34,241 nt of DNA, taken from assembly GCF_014645615.1 (NCBI RefSeq), contig NZ_BMMB01000021.1, positions 1 to 34,241 of the forward strand. Direction: 5' to 3'. The DNA is from Paenibacillus hunanensis. Lineage in GTDB: Bacteria; Bacillota; Bacilli; Paenibacillales; Paenibacillaceae. The notes beneath the pieces are model-generated. The model had not been told where the DNA came from. It saw only the letters and a list, made by a program, of their open reading frames with translations, and did not search any database. Below, piece after piece: positions 24,359-32,428 of the stretch; the stretch's first letter is position 1, and the number at the start of each line of letters is the position of its first letter. Made by a program: the position numbers and the translations under genes.

Positions 24359-24997
24359 ATGTTCAAATTTAAAAAGAAATTGATGACAACATTACTCGCC
24401 GTAACGATGGGTTCCAGTCTGTTCGCAGCTACTTCCAGTGCAGCAACTGATTACTGGCAAAACTGGACCGATGGTGGCGGAACGGTCAACGCAGTGAACG
24501 GTTCTGGCGGTAACTACAGTGTAAACTGGCAAAATACAGGTAACTTTGTTGTAGGTAAAGGCTGGACAGTAGGTTCGCCAAACCGTGTTATTAATTACAA
24601 TGCAGGCCAATTCGCACCGCAGGGCAATGGCTATCTGACATTGTACGGATGGACGCAAAATTCGCTGATCGAGTATTATGTTGTCGATAGCTGGGGTACG
24701 TACCGTCCAACAGGTACATACAAAGGGACGGTAACGAGCGATGGCGGCACCTACGATATCTATACAACGATGCGCTACAATGCACCATCGATCGAGGGCA
24801 ATAGCTCGACATTCGTTCAATACTGGAGTGTTCGCCAGACGAAGCGTCCAATCGGCACCAACTCCACTATTACATTTAGCAACCACGTCAAAGCATGGGC
24901 AAGCCATGGCATGAACCTGGGTAGCAAATGGTCGTACCAGGTCATGGCAACAGAAGGCTATCAGAGCAGTGGTAGCTCGAATGTAACGGTATGGTAA
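24359..24997 (+). CDS. xynA: Endo-1,4-beta-xylanase, GH11
   Basis: 212 aa from ATG 24359, with AGGAGG 7 bases upstream. Sec signal: MFKFKKK, hydrophobic core TLLAVTMGSSLFAA, cleavage around Ala28/Ala29. The mature enzyme is a near match to Bacillus XynA: DYWQNWTDGG, GGNYSVNWQNTGNFVVGKGW, YGWTQNSLIEYYVVDSWGTYRPTG with nucleophile Glu105, RYNAPSIEG, VRQTKRPIGTNSTITFSNHV, and VMATEGYQSSGSSNVTVW with acid/base Glu199. Length equals the Bacillus family norm. It is secreted and cuts xylan backbones; no other xylan genes are nearby, so it is probably a stand-alone extracellular enzyme. Confidence 0.98.
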   Translation: MFKFKKKLMTTLLAVTMGSSLFAATSSAATDYWQNWTDGGGTVNAVNGSGGNYSVNWQNTGNFVVGKGWTVGSPNRVINYNAGQFAPQGNGYLTLYGWTQNSLIEYYVVDSWGTYRPTGTYKGTVTSDGGTYDIYTTMRYNAPSIEGNSSTFVQYWSVRQTKRPIGTNSTITFSNHVKAWASHGMNLGSKWSYQVMATEGYQSSGSSNVTVW

Positions 24998-25047
24998 TGT
25001 AAATCTAAATCGTGTTTCTTATGTCGCAGTCATAAGGAGCACACCAA

Positions 25048-25092
25048 AAAAGAGAGTGATTCGTCTAGTACAGAGACGGATCACTCTCTTTT
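25048..25092. terminator. Terminator after xynA, bidirectional
   Basis: AAAAGAGAGTGATTCGTC (25048-25065) pairs with GACGGATCACTCTCTTTT (25075-25092), one wobble. Confidence 0.85.
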
Positions 25093-25159
25093 GCATGGAG
25101 AGATGATTGATGGTATTAGTTAATTCGCTAGCTGTATCTGCCGCTAACCGTGATATACA

Positions 25160-25357
25160 TTAGCGATAACGTCCGGCGTCTTCTAGCATTTTACGATTAC
25201 GCTTCTCGTTCTCCGTCTGACTGATCACGATAAAAGCATGAACAACACCTGGTAACCATACGATTAATGTCAGAATGAGATTGAGAATGGCTTTACCTGG
25301 CTTGCCGCACAGCAATACCGCAACAGGCGGCAGGAAAATCGCTAAAATATAGAGCAT
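25160..25357 (-). CDS. YqaE/Pmp3 family small membrane protein
   Basis: 65 aa from ATG at 25357, with GGAG 8 bases upstream (the GTG three codons earlier overlaps that site). Pmp3/UPF0057 signature: LAIFLPPVAVLLCGKPGKAILNLILTLIVWLPGVVHA, two helices separated by a short basic turn, then a charged tail (TENEKRNRKMLEDAGRY). Such proteins affect membrane potential under salt or cold stress. It has its own promoter (25376-25403). Confidence 0.93.
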   Translation of the reverse strand: MLYILAIFLPPVAVLLCGKPGKAILNLILTLIVWLPGVVHAFIVISQTENEKRNRKMLEDAGRYR

Positions 25358-25375
25358 CGTTGTCACTCCATTCGT

Positions 25376-25403
25376 ATAATATCGGATACTATCTATTTAC
25401 CAA
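25376..25403 (-). promoter_or_regulatory. Promoter of yqaE-like gene
   Basis: Minus strand TTGGTA (plus 25398-25403) and TATTAT (plus 25376-25381), 16-base spacer. The leader is short, about 12 bases, which leaves just enough room for the ribosome site. Confidence 0.5.
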
Positions 25404-25797
25404 TCTGGTACGGATGGTAAACGTATTTTATAGTACGCTTCTCAACGGCATCGGTTGCAGGCTTGCTACAGCCTTGAAAAGCTTACGACAAGTGAGGTCT
25501 AGCAGGCTTCCCCGACCAAAGTCTAAGCTACAAAACCGTCCAACGACGGTTGGAGTAGAGCGCTTGATTTCGTAAGATACATATATAAGCAGGTCACACA
25601 TGAGAACGTGCAGGAGTGAAGAGCCAAACGAGCATGAAGCATATCATATACGCGCAACAGATGATGTGAAGCTACAGATGCAGATGAGATCATTCGCGTA
25701 CTTTTTATTCATCCATAGAGAAATATTCAAAAGAATTGTATTCAAATGAAATACCAGTTATACCGCACATACTACTATATTAAAGGAGAGACATAAC
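25404..25797. other. Divergent intergenic region with small hairpin
   Basis: A perfect hairpin AACCGTC-CAAC-GACGGTT (25534-25551) lies in a GC-richer patch (25430-25570) without a gene. It has no T-tail. A promoter-like pair for the PspC gene lies at 25736-25764. Nothing else of note. Confidence 0.45.
25736..25764 (+). promoter_or_regulatory. Candidate promoter of PspC gene
   Basis: TTGTAT (25736-25741) and TATACC (25759-25764), 17-base spacer. Confidence 0.35.
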
Positions 25798-25989
25798 ATG
25801 AGAAAATGGCATCGTTCAAGTCGTGATAAGGTGATGACGGGATTAATCGGTGGTCTGGCAGAAATGATGGGCTGGGACGCAAGTCTGCTCCGTATTCTGT
25901 TTGTCATCAGCGTATTTCTAACAAGTGGAACAAGCCTGCTGATCTATCTGATCGCAGCCCTGTTTGTACCGAAAGAATATCCGTATTAA
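25798..25989 (+). CDS. PspC domain small membrane protein
   Basis: 63 aa, ATG with AAAGGAG upstream. Whole protein is one PspC domain: basic N-terminus (RKWHRSSRDKVMTG), LIGGLAEMMGWDASLLRILFV, then a helix ISVFLTSGTSLLIYLIAALFV ending in the family's VPKE. PspC proteins sense or relieve envelope stress; stand-alone short versions are common in Bacilli. No pspA is adjacent. Terminator follows. Confidence 0.93.
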   Translation: MRKWHRSSRDKVMTGLIGGLAEMMGWDASLLRILFVISVFLTSGTSLLIYLIAALFVPKEYPY

Positions 25990-26065
25990 GTGTAAAACAT
26001 TAATCATTCCCGTTCTCCGCGCATACAACAAAAAGAGAATATTCCATATATCTATACGAACATAA

Positions 26066-26110
26066 AAAGCGGCAGTGCTCTGTTATCTTCAGCAGAACAC
26101 TGCTTTTTTT
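26066..26110 (+). terminator. Terminator after PspC gene
   Basis: GCAGTGCTCTG (26072-26082) pairs with CAGAACACTGC (26093-26103), one mismatch, followed by seven Ts. Confidence 0.75.
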
Positions 26111-26111
26111 G

Positions 26112-26160
26112 TTGTCAAATCGTAATATTTACGATATTATGTAGATCGTAATTGTTACGA
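26112..26160 (+). promoter_or_regulatory. Promoter with two Zur-like boxes
   Basis: TTGTCA (26112-26117) and TATTAT (26135-26140), 17-base spacer. Box 1, TCGTAAT-A-TTTACGA (26120-26134), fills the spacer. Box 2, TCGTAAT-T-GTTACGA (26146-26160), covers the start point. Both fit the 7-1-7 Zur pattern TCGTAAT-N-ATTACGA of Bacillus with one mismatch each, and differ from Fur (TGATAAT) and PerR (TTATAAT) boxes in the C-G positions. Zinc-loaded Zur would block RNA polymerase. Confidence 0.8.
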
Positions 26161-26202
26161 AATAAAACAGAGATAGATTTCAAATAGGGGAGAGATATCG
26201 CA

Positions 26203-27903
26203 ATGAATCGTCTGGAGAAAAATAAAGCTATAGATACTATACATAGGATGTTAGCGATGCTTGGTCGCACCGCACCACAATCACGGGTGAGGAAGGATGG
26301 TGTACGCATAACGAACGATTCCACACGCTCTATTCAGATCGTACAATCCATAGGAGCGACTCCCAGCAAGCGACGTTATACGTGGATAGTCACGGCTGCC
26401 ATGCTCGCTCTCGTTATGCTGCTCGGTGCTTGTTCACCTGCATCTCAATCAGCAGCTGATGCACAGCAAGGGAAGCATGTGCATTTTCTGTACAACTTCT
26501 CGACACGTTCGCTTGATCCGCATACCGATTCTAGCTATGTGCCACTGCGTGCTGGCATTACTGAGACACTGGTGCGACTGGATGAAGACAAGCTATCTGT
26601 AGAACCATGGCTCGCGAAAAGCTGGGAGGGCGATGATGGTGAGCACTGGACGATTCATCTGCGTGATGATATTACCTTTCAAAATGGCAAGCCATTAACT
26701 GGCGCTGCTGTTAAAGCTTCGTTAGAACGCGTACTCAAGGAAAACACAGGCGTACAAAATGCACTGAAAATCAAGACGATTGAAGCAGACGGACAGACGC
26801 TACATATAACGACGACCGAGCCATTTCCGGAATTCGTATCCGAGCTGGTCAATCCGAATACGTCGATTATTGATGTGAGTGAGACCGATATCGTGAACAA
26901 GCCGGTAGGGACAGGGCCTTTTGCTTTAAGTTCATTTACACCGGGAAGTCGGCTGGAGCTTAAACGTTATGACGGTTACTGGGATGGAGCATCTCCGCTG
27001 GATGGAGTGACGTTTTCTTTTAATGAGGATGCCAATGCGCGCTCACTGGCATTGAAGTCAGGTCAGGTTGATGTGGTGTATCGTCCAGAGATTGAAAGTC
27101 TGGCATCACTGGATGCTCAGGATGGCATTCGTGTCGATGCGACCTCTACCTTCCGCGTGCATCAGATGACGATGAATATGCAGCGTCTGGCATTACAGGA
27201 CGTGAATGTGCGCAAGGCAGTCGATGCGCTAATTGATCGCAAAGAGATTGTAGATAGCATTTTACTTGGTTATGGCGAGCCGGCTACAGGGCCGTTTCTG
27301 CCATCGCTACCGTTTGCTCCGGTCTATGAGCAGCAGACGGGTGGGGCAGACGTTGCCAAGCAATATTTGCAAAAAGCAGGCTATACACTTGTCAATGGCA
27401 CGATGCAGAAGGACGGACAGCCGCTCAAGCTAACACTACTCACTTACTCAGCACGCGCAGACCTGCCGCTCATCGCGCAGGTATTCCAATCGGATGCGGG
27501 ACGAATTGGGATTGCTGTAGAGATTCGTCAGATTGATACGCCAGAGGAATATATGGCGGCTAATCGCGATTGGGATCTGGCGACATATAGTAATCTGACC
27601 GCACCGCGTGGCGATGCAGGCTATTATCTGAATGCTACGTATCATCCGAAGGGCGCGCTGAACTTTAGCGGTGTGCATGATGATCAGCTGACTGCGATCA
27701 TCGACAAGCTGAATCGTACAGTTGAATCGAAGCAACGGTCAGTGCTGGCGAAGCAGGCTGCGGATTATGTGCATGACAATGTGATTAATGCGTTTGTGTT
27801 ATTTCCGTCTACGATTGTAGCGTATAACGAAAACAAGGTGAAAAACTGGGTGACGACTCGTAGTGAATACTACATGATCACGAATAAGCTGGATGTGATG
27901 TAA
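26203..27903 (+). CDS. Family 5 substrate-binding lipoprotein, nickel/metallophore type
   Basis: 566 aa, ATG with AGGGGAGA upstream. Family 5 (peptide/nickel) binding protein. Features: HVHFLYNFSTRSLDPHTDSS opening, ETLVRLDEDKLSVEPWLAKSW, WTIHLRDDITFQNGKPL, PVGTGPFALSSFTPGSRLEL, VRKAVDALIDRKEIVDSIL and the late DWDLATYSNLTAPRGDAGYY. Lipobox LLGAC gives Cys77, on the outer membrane face. Odd: about 55 residues precede the hydrophobic segment, far longer than normal, and no in-frame start with a site was found nearer. First gene of a five-gene operon under Zur-like boxes, so zinc or zinc-metallophore uptake is inferred. Confidence 0.88.
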   Translation: MNRLEKNKAIDTIHRMLAMLGRTAPQSRVRKDGVRITNDSTRSIQIVQSIGATPSKRRYTWIVTAAMLALVMLLGACSPASQSAADAQQGKHVHFLYNFSTRSLDPHTDSSYVPLRAGITETLVRLDEDKLSVEPWLAKSWEGDDGEHWTIHLRDDITFQNGKPLTGAAVKASLERVLKENTGVQNALKIKTIEADGQTLHITTTEPFPEFVSELVNPNTSIIDVSETDIVNKPVGTGPFALSSFTPGSRLELKRYDGYWDGASPLDGVTFSFNEDANARSLALKSGQVDVVYRPEIESLASLDAQDGIRVDATSTFRVHQMTMNMQRLALQDVNVRKAVDALIDRKEIVDSILLGYGEPATGPFLPSLPFAPVYEQQTGGADVAKQYLQKAGYTLVNGTMQKDGQPLKLTLLTYSARADLPLIAQVFQSDAGRIGIAVEIRQIDTPEEYMAANRDWDLATYSNLTAPRGDAGYYLNATYHPKGALNFSGVHDDQLTAIIDKLNRTVESKQRSVLAKQAADYVHDNVINAFVLFPSTIVAYNENKVKNWVTTRSEYYMITNKLDVM

Positions 27904-28850
27904 TGCTTCGTATTATCATTCGTAAGCTGATGGAAACAGCAGGCTTTGTGCTGTTCATCACGCTGATTAGCTTTTTATTTATACGTCTGGCACCGGGCGA
28001 TCCGGTGCTAACGATTCTGAACGTGGATGAGCTGTCTGTTAGTCGTGAGCAGGTAGAGGCGCTGCGTGAGGAGCTAGGCTTTAACCAGCCGCTATTACTT
28101 CAATATGCGATGTGGCTGTGGGATCTGGTGCGATTAGACTTTGGACAGTCCTTTGTGACCGGACAGCCTGTGGTGGAGATGATCATCTCCGGTCTTCCGG
28201 CTACGCTAGAGCTGGCTGGTGGTGGATTGCTTGTGATGCTGGTGATCGCCTTGCCGCTCGGCTCCTTATCTGCGCTCTATCGGGATCGCTGGATCGATCA
28301 TGTGAGCCGGGGGTTGGCGATCATCGGTGCAGCTGTACCTAGCTTCTGGCTAGGCCTGCTGCTTATCGATTGGCTTGGGGTACGCTGGGCATGGTTACCG
28401 ACGATGGGACGAGATGGCTGGATTACACTGGTACTACCCTCATTAACACTCGGTCTGGCGATTTCAGGAGTATATGTACGTCTGCTGCGCTCCAGTCTGC
28501 TCGATTCACTGAGTCAGGAATTTGTGCGAGCAGCGCGTGCGAGGGGATACAGCGAATGGCGCATTTTCCGTGTGCATGTGTTTCGGCATAGCCTGCCGCC
28601 TGTCATTACAGTGTTCGGTGTGAGTCTGGGCAGTCTGATTGGTGGCGTAATCGTGATCGAGGTGCTATTTGCGTATCCGGGTATCGGTAAGCTGATCGTC
28701 GATTCGATCAGACAGCGCGATTATCCGGTCATTCAGGGCTATATTTTGCTGATGGCGGTGATCGTATTCGTCGTCAATACGATGGTTGATCTATCCTACC
28801 GCTTCCTCAATCCAGAGCTGCGGTTGAAGGAACAGAAGGCAGGTGGATAA
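27903..28850 (+). CDS. ABC importer permease, NikB/OppB type
   Basis: 315 aa; ATG shares its A with the preceding TAA. OppB/NikB family: N-terminal helix with FVLFITLISFLFIRLAPGDP, the ELGFNQPLLLQYAMWLWDLV stretch, RLDFGQSF, and a five-helix core. The EAA loop is FVRAARARGYSEWRIFRVHV with the G at the usual spot. It closes with RQRDYPVIQGYILLMAVIVF and VDLSYRFLNPELR. It pairs with the following permease to form the pore. Confidence 0.95.
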   Translation: MLRIIIRKLMETAGFVLFITLISFLFIRLAPGDPVLTILNVDELSVSREQVEALREELGFNQPLLLQYAMWLWDLVRLDFGQSFVTGQPVVEMIISGLPATLELAGGGLLVMLVIALPLGSLSALYRDRWIDHVSRGLAIIGAAVPSFWLGLLLIDWLGVRWAWLPTMGRDGWITLVLPSLTLGLAISGVYVRLLRSSLLDSLSQEFVRAARARGYSEWRIFRVHVFRHSLPPVITVFGVSLGSLIGGVIVIEVLFAYPGIGKLIVDSIRQRDYPVIQGYILLMAVIVFVVNTMVDLSYRFLNPELRLKEQKAGG

Positions 28851-28853
28851 GAA

Positions 28854-29720
28854 ATGGACATCGTAAAGAAGCATCATCGGGTAGCGTTATCCATGCGCCG
28901 TCTGCAACCGATCGTGTTGGTAGCTATGCTGTCCGTAGTTCTATGCGCATGTGGATACGCATTTTTCTATTTAAAGCATGATCCGTTATTAACCGATCTG
29001 GGTCAACGGCTGCAAGGTATGAGCCCGCAGCATCCGCTTGGTACGGATCATCTGGGCAGAGATACTTTTACTCGTCTATTGCTCGGTGGACAGCAGACGC
29101 TGGGGTATAGCTTGCTGGCACTTGGTACGGCATTGCTGCTCGGTATCCCGTTTGGATTACTGGCAGGGTATCGTCGTGGCTGGGTAGATCGTATCTTTGT
29201 ACGGATATCGAATGGATTTCTAGCATTTCCAGATACGATTGTGGCGATTGTGCTGAGTGGGTTACTCGGTGCAGGCATTGGCAATCTGGTAATGGCGATC
29301 GTTATAGTCAAATGGGTCAATTATGCAAGACTTGTGCGCAGCATTGTGCTCGGCGAAGCTGAAAAAGATTATATTCGCATCGCACGTACCAATGGGTTAC
29401 CGAGCGGTACGATTATGCGTCGTCATCTCCTGCCGCATGTGATTGGACATGTGTTGGTGATGGCAAGCCTTGATCTGGGCAAAATTATTTTGCTCATTTC
29501 CTCATTCTCGTATATTGGATTGGGCACACAGCCACCTTTGCCGGAATGGGGAGCGATGCTGAATGATGCACGTCCTTATTTTCAATCTCGTCCAGAGCTG
29601 ATGTTATTCCCGGGCATTGCTATCGTGATAACGGTATTGCTGGCGAATATGCTTGGCGATATGCTGCGTGATCGCTTTGATGTGAAAAAAGACGACTGGA
29701 GCAGGGAGGTGCCGTCCTGA
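28854..29720 (+). CDS. ABC importer permease, NikC/OppC type
   Basis: 288 aa, 3 bases after the previous stop. NikC/OppC features: N-terminal helix, then HPLGTDHLGRDTFTRLLLGGQQTLGYSL, a core of five helices, EAA loop YIRIARTNGLPSGTIMRRHLLPHV, and GLGTQPPLPEWGAMLNDARPYF. It ends DMLRDRFDVKKDDW. The permease partner is NikB-like upstream; stop and the next start overlap (TGATG), so the genes are translationally coupled. Confidence 0.95.
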   Translation: MDIVKKHHRVALSMRRLQPIVLVAMLSVVLCACGYAFFYLKHDPLLTDLGQRLQGMSPQHPLGTDHLGRDTFTRLLLGGQQTLGYSLLALGTALLLGIPFGLLAGYRRGWVDRIFVRISNGFLAFPDTIVAIVLSGLLGAGIGNLVMAIVIVKWVNYARLVRSIVLGEAEKDYIRIARTNGLPSGTIMRRHLLPHVIGHVLVMASLDLGKIILLISSFSYIGLGTQPPLPEWGAMLNDARPYFQSRPELMLFPGIAIVITVLLANMLGDMLRDRFDVKKDDWSREVPS

Positions 29721-30541
29721 TGCTAGAGCTGAACAAGCTGACCATACGCAGTCGGGAGAGTGTGCTGGTGGAGGAAGTATCTCTATCGGTAGGTGCTGGA
29801 GAATGGATGGCACTGGTCGGGGAAAGTGGTAGTGGAAAAAGTCTGTTATCCCAGTCGATTAGTGGACTATTACCTACAGGAGTAGGGGCAAGTGGAAGTA
29901 TCCGCTGGAATGATCAGGAGCTAATGACGCTACCTGCCCGTCAGCTGCGGAAGCTGCGTGGGAAGGAGATTGCGTATATTTTTCAGGATTATCAGGGAGC
30001 GTTCACGCCATTTCGCACGATTGCTCAGCATATGGATGAATATCAGCAGGTGCATGGAGAGAAGAATCGTCAGCAACGGAGGGAGCGAAGTCAGCAGGCG
30101 CTGGAATCGATGAGCTTATCAGTAGAGCTGCTGAATCGGTATCCATTTCAATTGAGCGGAGGACAGCTGCAACGCGCTGCGATTGCGTTAGCGCTGCTGT
30201 TATCACCACGTCTGGTCATTGCCGATGAAGCGACTACTGCGCTGGATAGTGTATCCGGTCATCGTATTCTGGAACTGCTCCGTCAGAAGCAGCAGGAAAC
30301 AGGCTGTGCGATTCTGTTCATTACGCATGATTGGCGGCATGTGCGTCGGTATGCGGATCGAATTGCGGTGATGAAGGAGGGGAAGGTCGTGGAGAGTGGC
30401 AACCGTCATCGTGTGCTGGATCATCCACGTCATCCGTACACCAGACAATTGATCGCTGCTGCCCCGATGCTGGAGCGACCGGAACCGACATTGCGTTCGG
30501 GTCTGGAGCCGTTGCATGCATTGGAGGGACAGTCGCAATGA
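29720..30541 (+). CDS. ABC importer ATPase, NikD/OppD type
   Basis: 273 aa. Walker A GESGSGKS at residues 34-41, Q-loop YIFQDYQGAFTPF, signature LSGGQLQRAAIA, Walker B LVIADEATTALD, and switch His in FITHDWRHV. The C-terminal ends MLERPEPTLRSG, shorter than full OppD and without a clear 4Fe-4S motif. Overlaps the next gene by ATGA. Confidence 0.95.
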   Translation: MLELNKLTIRSRESVLVEEVSLSVGAGEWMALVGESGSGKSLLSQSISGLLPTGVGASGSIRWNDQELMTLPARQLRKLRGKEIAYIFQDYQGAFTPFRTIAQHMDEYQQVHGEKNRQQRRERSQQALESMSLSVELLNRYPFQLSGGQLQRAAIALALLLSPRLVIADEATTALDSVSGHRILELLRQKQQETGCAILFITHDWRHVRRYADRIAVMKEGKVVESGNRHRVLDHPRHPYTRQLIAAAPMLERPEPTLRSGLEPLHALEGQSQ

Positions 30542-31410
30542 GTGTATTACAGGTAGAGCATTTGTATAAAACGTATCATTCTTATCCTAGTCATATTGGA
30601 TGGCGAAATGAAAGAAAAGCTAAGTCTGTTGAAGGGGCACGATTCGGTTGGCTAGGAAGATGGTTTAAGCAGTCGTCCGAACAAACAGGGGTAACGGCGT
30701 TAGACGATATATCGTTCCAGCTACAGCAGGGCGAATGTCTCGGACTGGTTGGCGAAAGTGGTAGTGGTAAAAGTACGCTAGCTCGTTGTCTGCTTGGCAT
30801 CGAGTCAGCCGATCGAGGGCGCATCGTGCTGGCAGGTGAGGAGCTCGGTGGACAATCTCAATCCGAGCACCAGCTACGACAGCAGCGCAGACATATACAG
30901 ATCGTCTTTCAAAATCCGACGGCTGCGCTGAATCCGAAGCTGACGATTCGTCAGTCTTTACTCGATCCGTATCGGGAGTATCGCCATCAGCTCGATCTGA
31001 ATTATTTTCGTGCTGATCGGGAGGATCGGTTTGCCCGTCAGCTAATGGAGGCGGTTGAGCTGCCTACGGCTCTGCTGGATCGATATCCGCATCAGTTAAG
31101 TGGCGGTCAGCGTCAGCGCGTCACGATTGCACGCGCGATCAGTATTGAACCTAAGCTCGTTGTGCTGGATGAACCGACCGCGAGTCTGGATGTGATCTCA
31201 CAGGCAGCGATTTTACAGCTACTGGCTCAGCTCAAGCAGGAGCTGGGACTGTCGTATTTGTTTATTTCACATGATCTGGCGGCAGTCTGTCAGTTAAGCG
31301 ATCGGATCATGGTCATGAAGGAGGGACAGATTGTGGATCGTTGTCTGCGACATGAGCTGTTCGAGCAGGAGCGACATGCGTATACACAGGAGCTGGTATC
31401 GATTTTTTGA
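30538..31410 (+). CDS. ABC importer ATPase, NikE/OppF type
   Basis: 290 aa from ATG 30538 inside the previous stop (ATGA), with GGAGGG upstream. Walker A GESGSGKS at 72-79, Q-loop IVFQNPTAALNP, signature LSGGQRQRVTIARA, Walker B LVVLDEPTASLD, switch His in FISHDLAAV. Residues about 14-50 (SYPSHIGWRNERKAKSVEGA and on) extend the N-terminal beta region compared with simple NikE, as in several OppF. Last gene of the operon; terminator follows at 31514-31566. Confidence 0.95.
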   Translation: MSVLQVEHLYKTYHSYPSHIGWRNERKAKSVEGARFGWLGRWFKQSSEQTGVTALDDISFQLQQGECLGLVGESGSGKSTLARCLLGIESADRGRIVLAGEELGGQSQSEHQLRQQRRHIQIVFQNPTAALNPKLTIRQSLLDPYREYRHQLDLNYFRADREDRFARQLMEAVELPTALLDRYPHQLSGGQRQRVTIARAISIEPKLVVLDEPTASLDVISQAAILQLLAQLKQELGLSYLFISHDLAAVCQLSDRIMVMKEGQIVDRCLRHELFEQERHAYTQELVSIF

Positions 31411-31513
31411 ACGAAGCTGTTACTGTACTGTGGTTATGCTCATTCGGATGGTTGGTGCTGATGGGGAGATTGGAAATGCACGGCTATCGTTTATAGCATA
31501 TAGATTAACATAC

Positions 31514-31566
31514 AAACCAGCGGTAGATGCACAGGGAAAGAATGTGCATTTACCGCTGGTTTTTTT
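31514..31566 (+). terminator. Terminator of the importer operon
   Basis: AAACCAGCGGTAGATGCACA (31514-31533) pairs with 31543-31562, one mismatch, then a T-run. Confidence 0.9.
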
Positions 31567-31616
31567 ATGCTTGCTATCGTTGCGATTCCGTATCGGGTGT
31601 TTCTTCATCCGAACAG

Positions 31617-32186
31617 CTATACGTTCACATCGTTTCCTTCCTCTGGATAATACATCATCATAAAATAGCTGGCTTTCTCAGAGGATGGATTGAAGTAGCC
31701 ATGCGGAATCGTACCGGAAAAATGCAGTGCATCGCCATCCGATACATGATACGGCTTGCCGTTGATTTCCACGATCATCGAGCCTTCTTTGACAAACAAA
31801 TATTCTTCACCTGGATGCGTTTTAGGAAGATGCTCGCAGCCAGGCAATAGATCAACCACGTACAGCTCGAATCTGTTCTCCGGGTGATACGGGAAAAAGC
31901 TATATACTTTGTACAGATCATCGCTATCCACGACAGGATCAAGCTCGCGAATATTCACCTGCTGGATCGGCTGCTCTTCTTCTTTTAAGAACATGCTAAA
32001 CGAGACCTGAAAGCCTTTGGCAATCTTCCATAGGGTGGTCACGGTTGGATTGGACTTTTCATTTTCGATCTGGGCAAGCATTGCTTTACTCACGCCGGTT
32101 AGCTCGGACGTTTGTTCCAGGGTGAGATTGCGACTTTTGCGCAATTTGAGCAGATTACGGGCAATGATTTGTTGAATAGGTTCCAT
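31617..32186 (-). CDS. XRE-family regulator with cupin domain
   Basis: 189 aa, ATG with AAAGGAG upstream. XRE helix-turn-helix at about residues 8-62 (RNLLKLRKSRNLTLEQTSEL, TGVSKAMLAQIENEKSNPTV, LWKIAKGFQVSF). A cupin_2 domain follows at about 105-180: HPENRFELYVVDL, GCEHLPKTHPGEEYLFVKEG, DALHFSGTIPHGYFNPS. The HxxxxxPGEE and later IPHGYF match the two cupin motifs. These regulators bind a small molecule in the cupin pocket. It is divergent from azlCD, so it probably controls it. Confidence 0.93.
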   Translation of the reverse strand: MEPIQQIIARNLLKLRKSRNLTLEQTSELTGVSKAMLAQIENEKSNPTVTTLWKIAKGFQVSFSMFLKEEEQPIQQVNIRELDPVVDSDDLYKVYSFFPYHPENRFELYVVDLLPGCEHLPKTHPGEEYLFVKEGSMIVEINGKPYHVSDGDALHFSGTIPHGYFNPSSEKASYFMMMYYPEEGNDVNV

Positions 32187-32428
32187 GCACAGACTCCTTT
32201 ATTCAAAAATTTAATATAACAGACTATTGTATGTTATGAAGAATATTTGTATACTATATTAAAATTATATTCATTGTAGCATATCTGTTCTCGTTATGTG
32301 GATGCAAATTGTTCCATTTCGCTACGTTCAGTATAGGTGCATGCAGTGCTTCCAGCTGTCAGCTCGCTTGCCTTTCATATAAAGGCATAGATAGCGCAGA
32401 CAAATGGTAAATCAAAGGAGGAAACTAG
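32187..32428. promoter_or_regulatory. Divergent regulator/azlC promoter region with palindrome
   Basis: AT-rich stretch (32200-32280), probably the regulator's promoter side. A perfect palindrome TGCCTTT-CATAT-AAAGGCA (32369-32387) lies about 40 bases before azlC, a good candidate operator for the XRE-cupin protein. A clear -35/-10 pair was not found. Confidence 0.45.

Noticed and set aside
24392..24907. 171-codon minus-strand frame opposite xynA
   Set aside because: Antisense of a certain GH11 gene.
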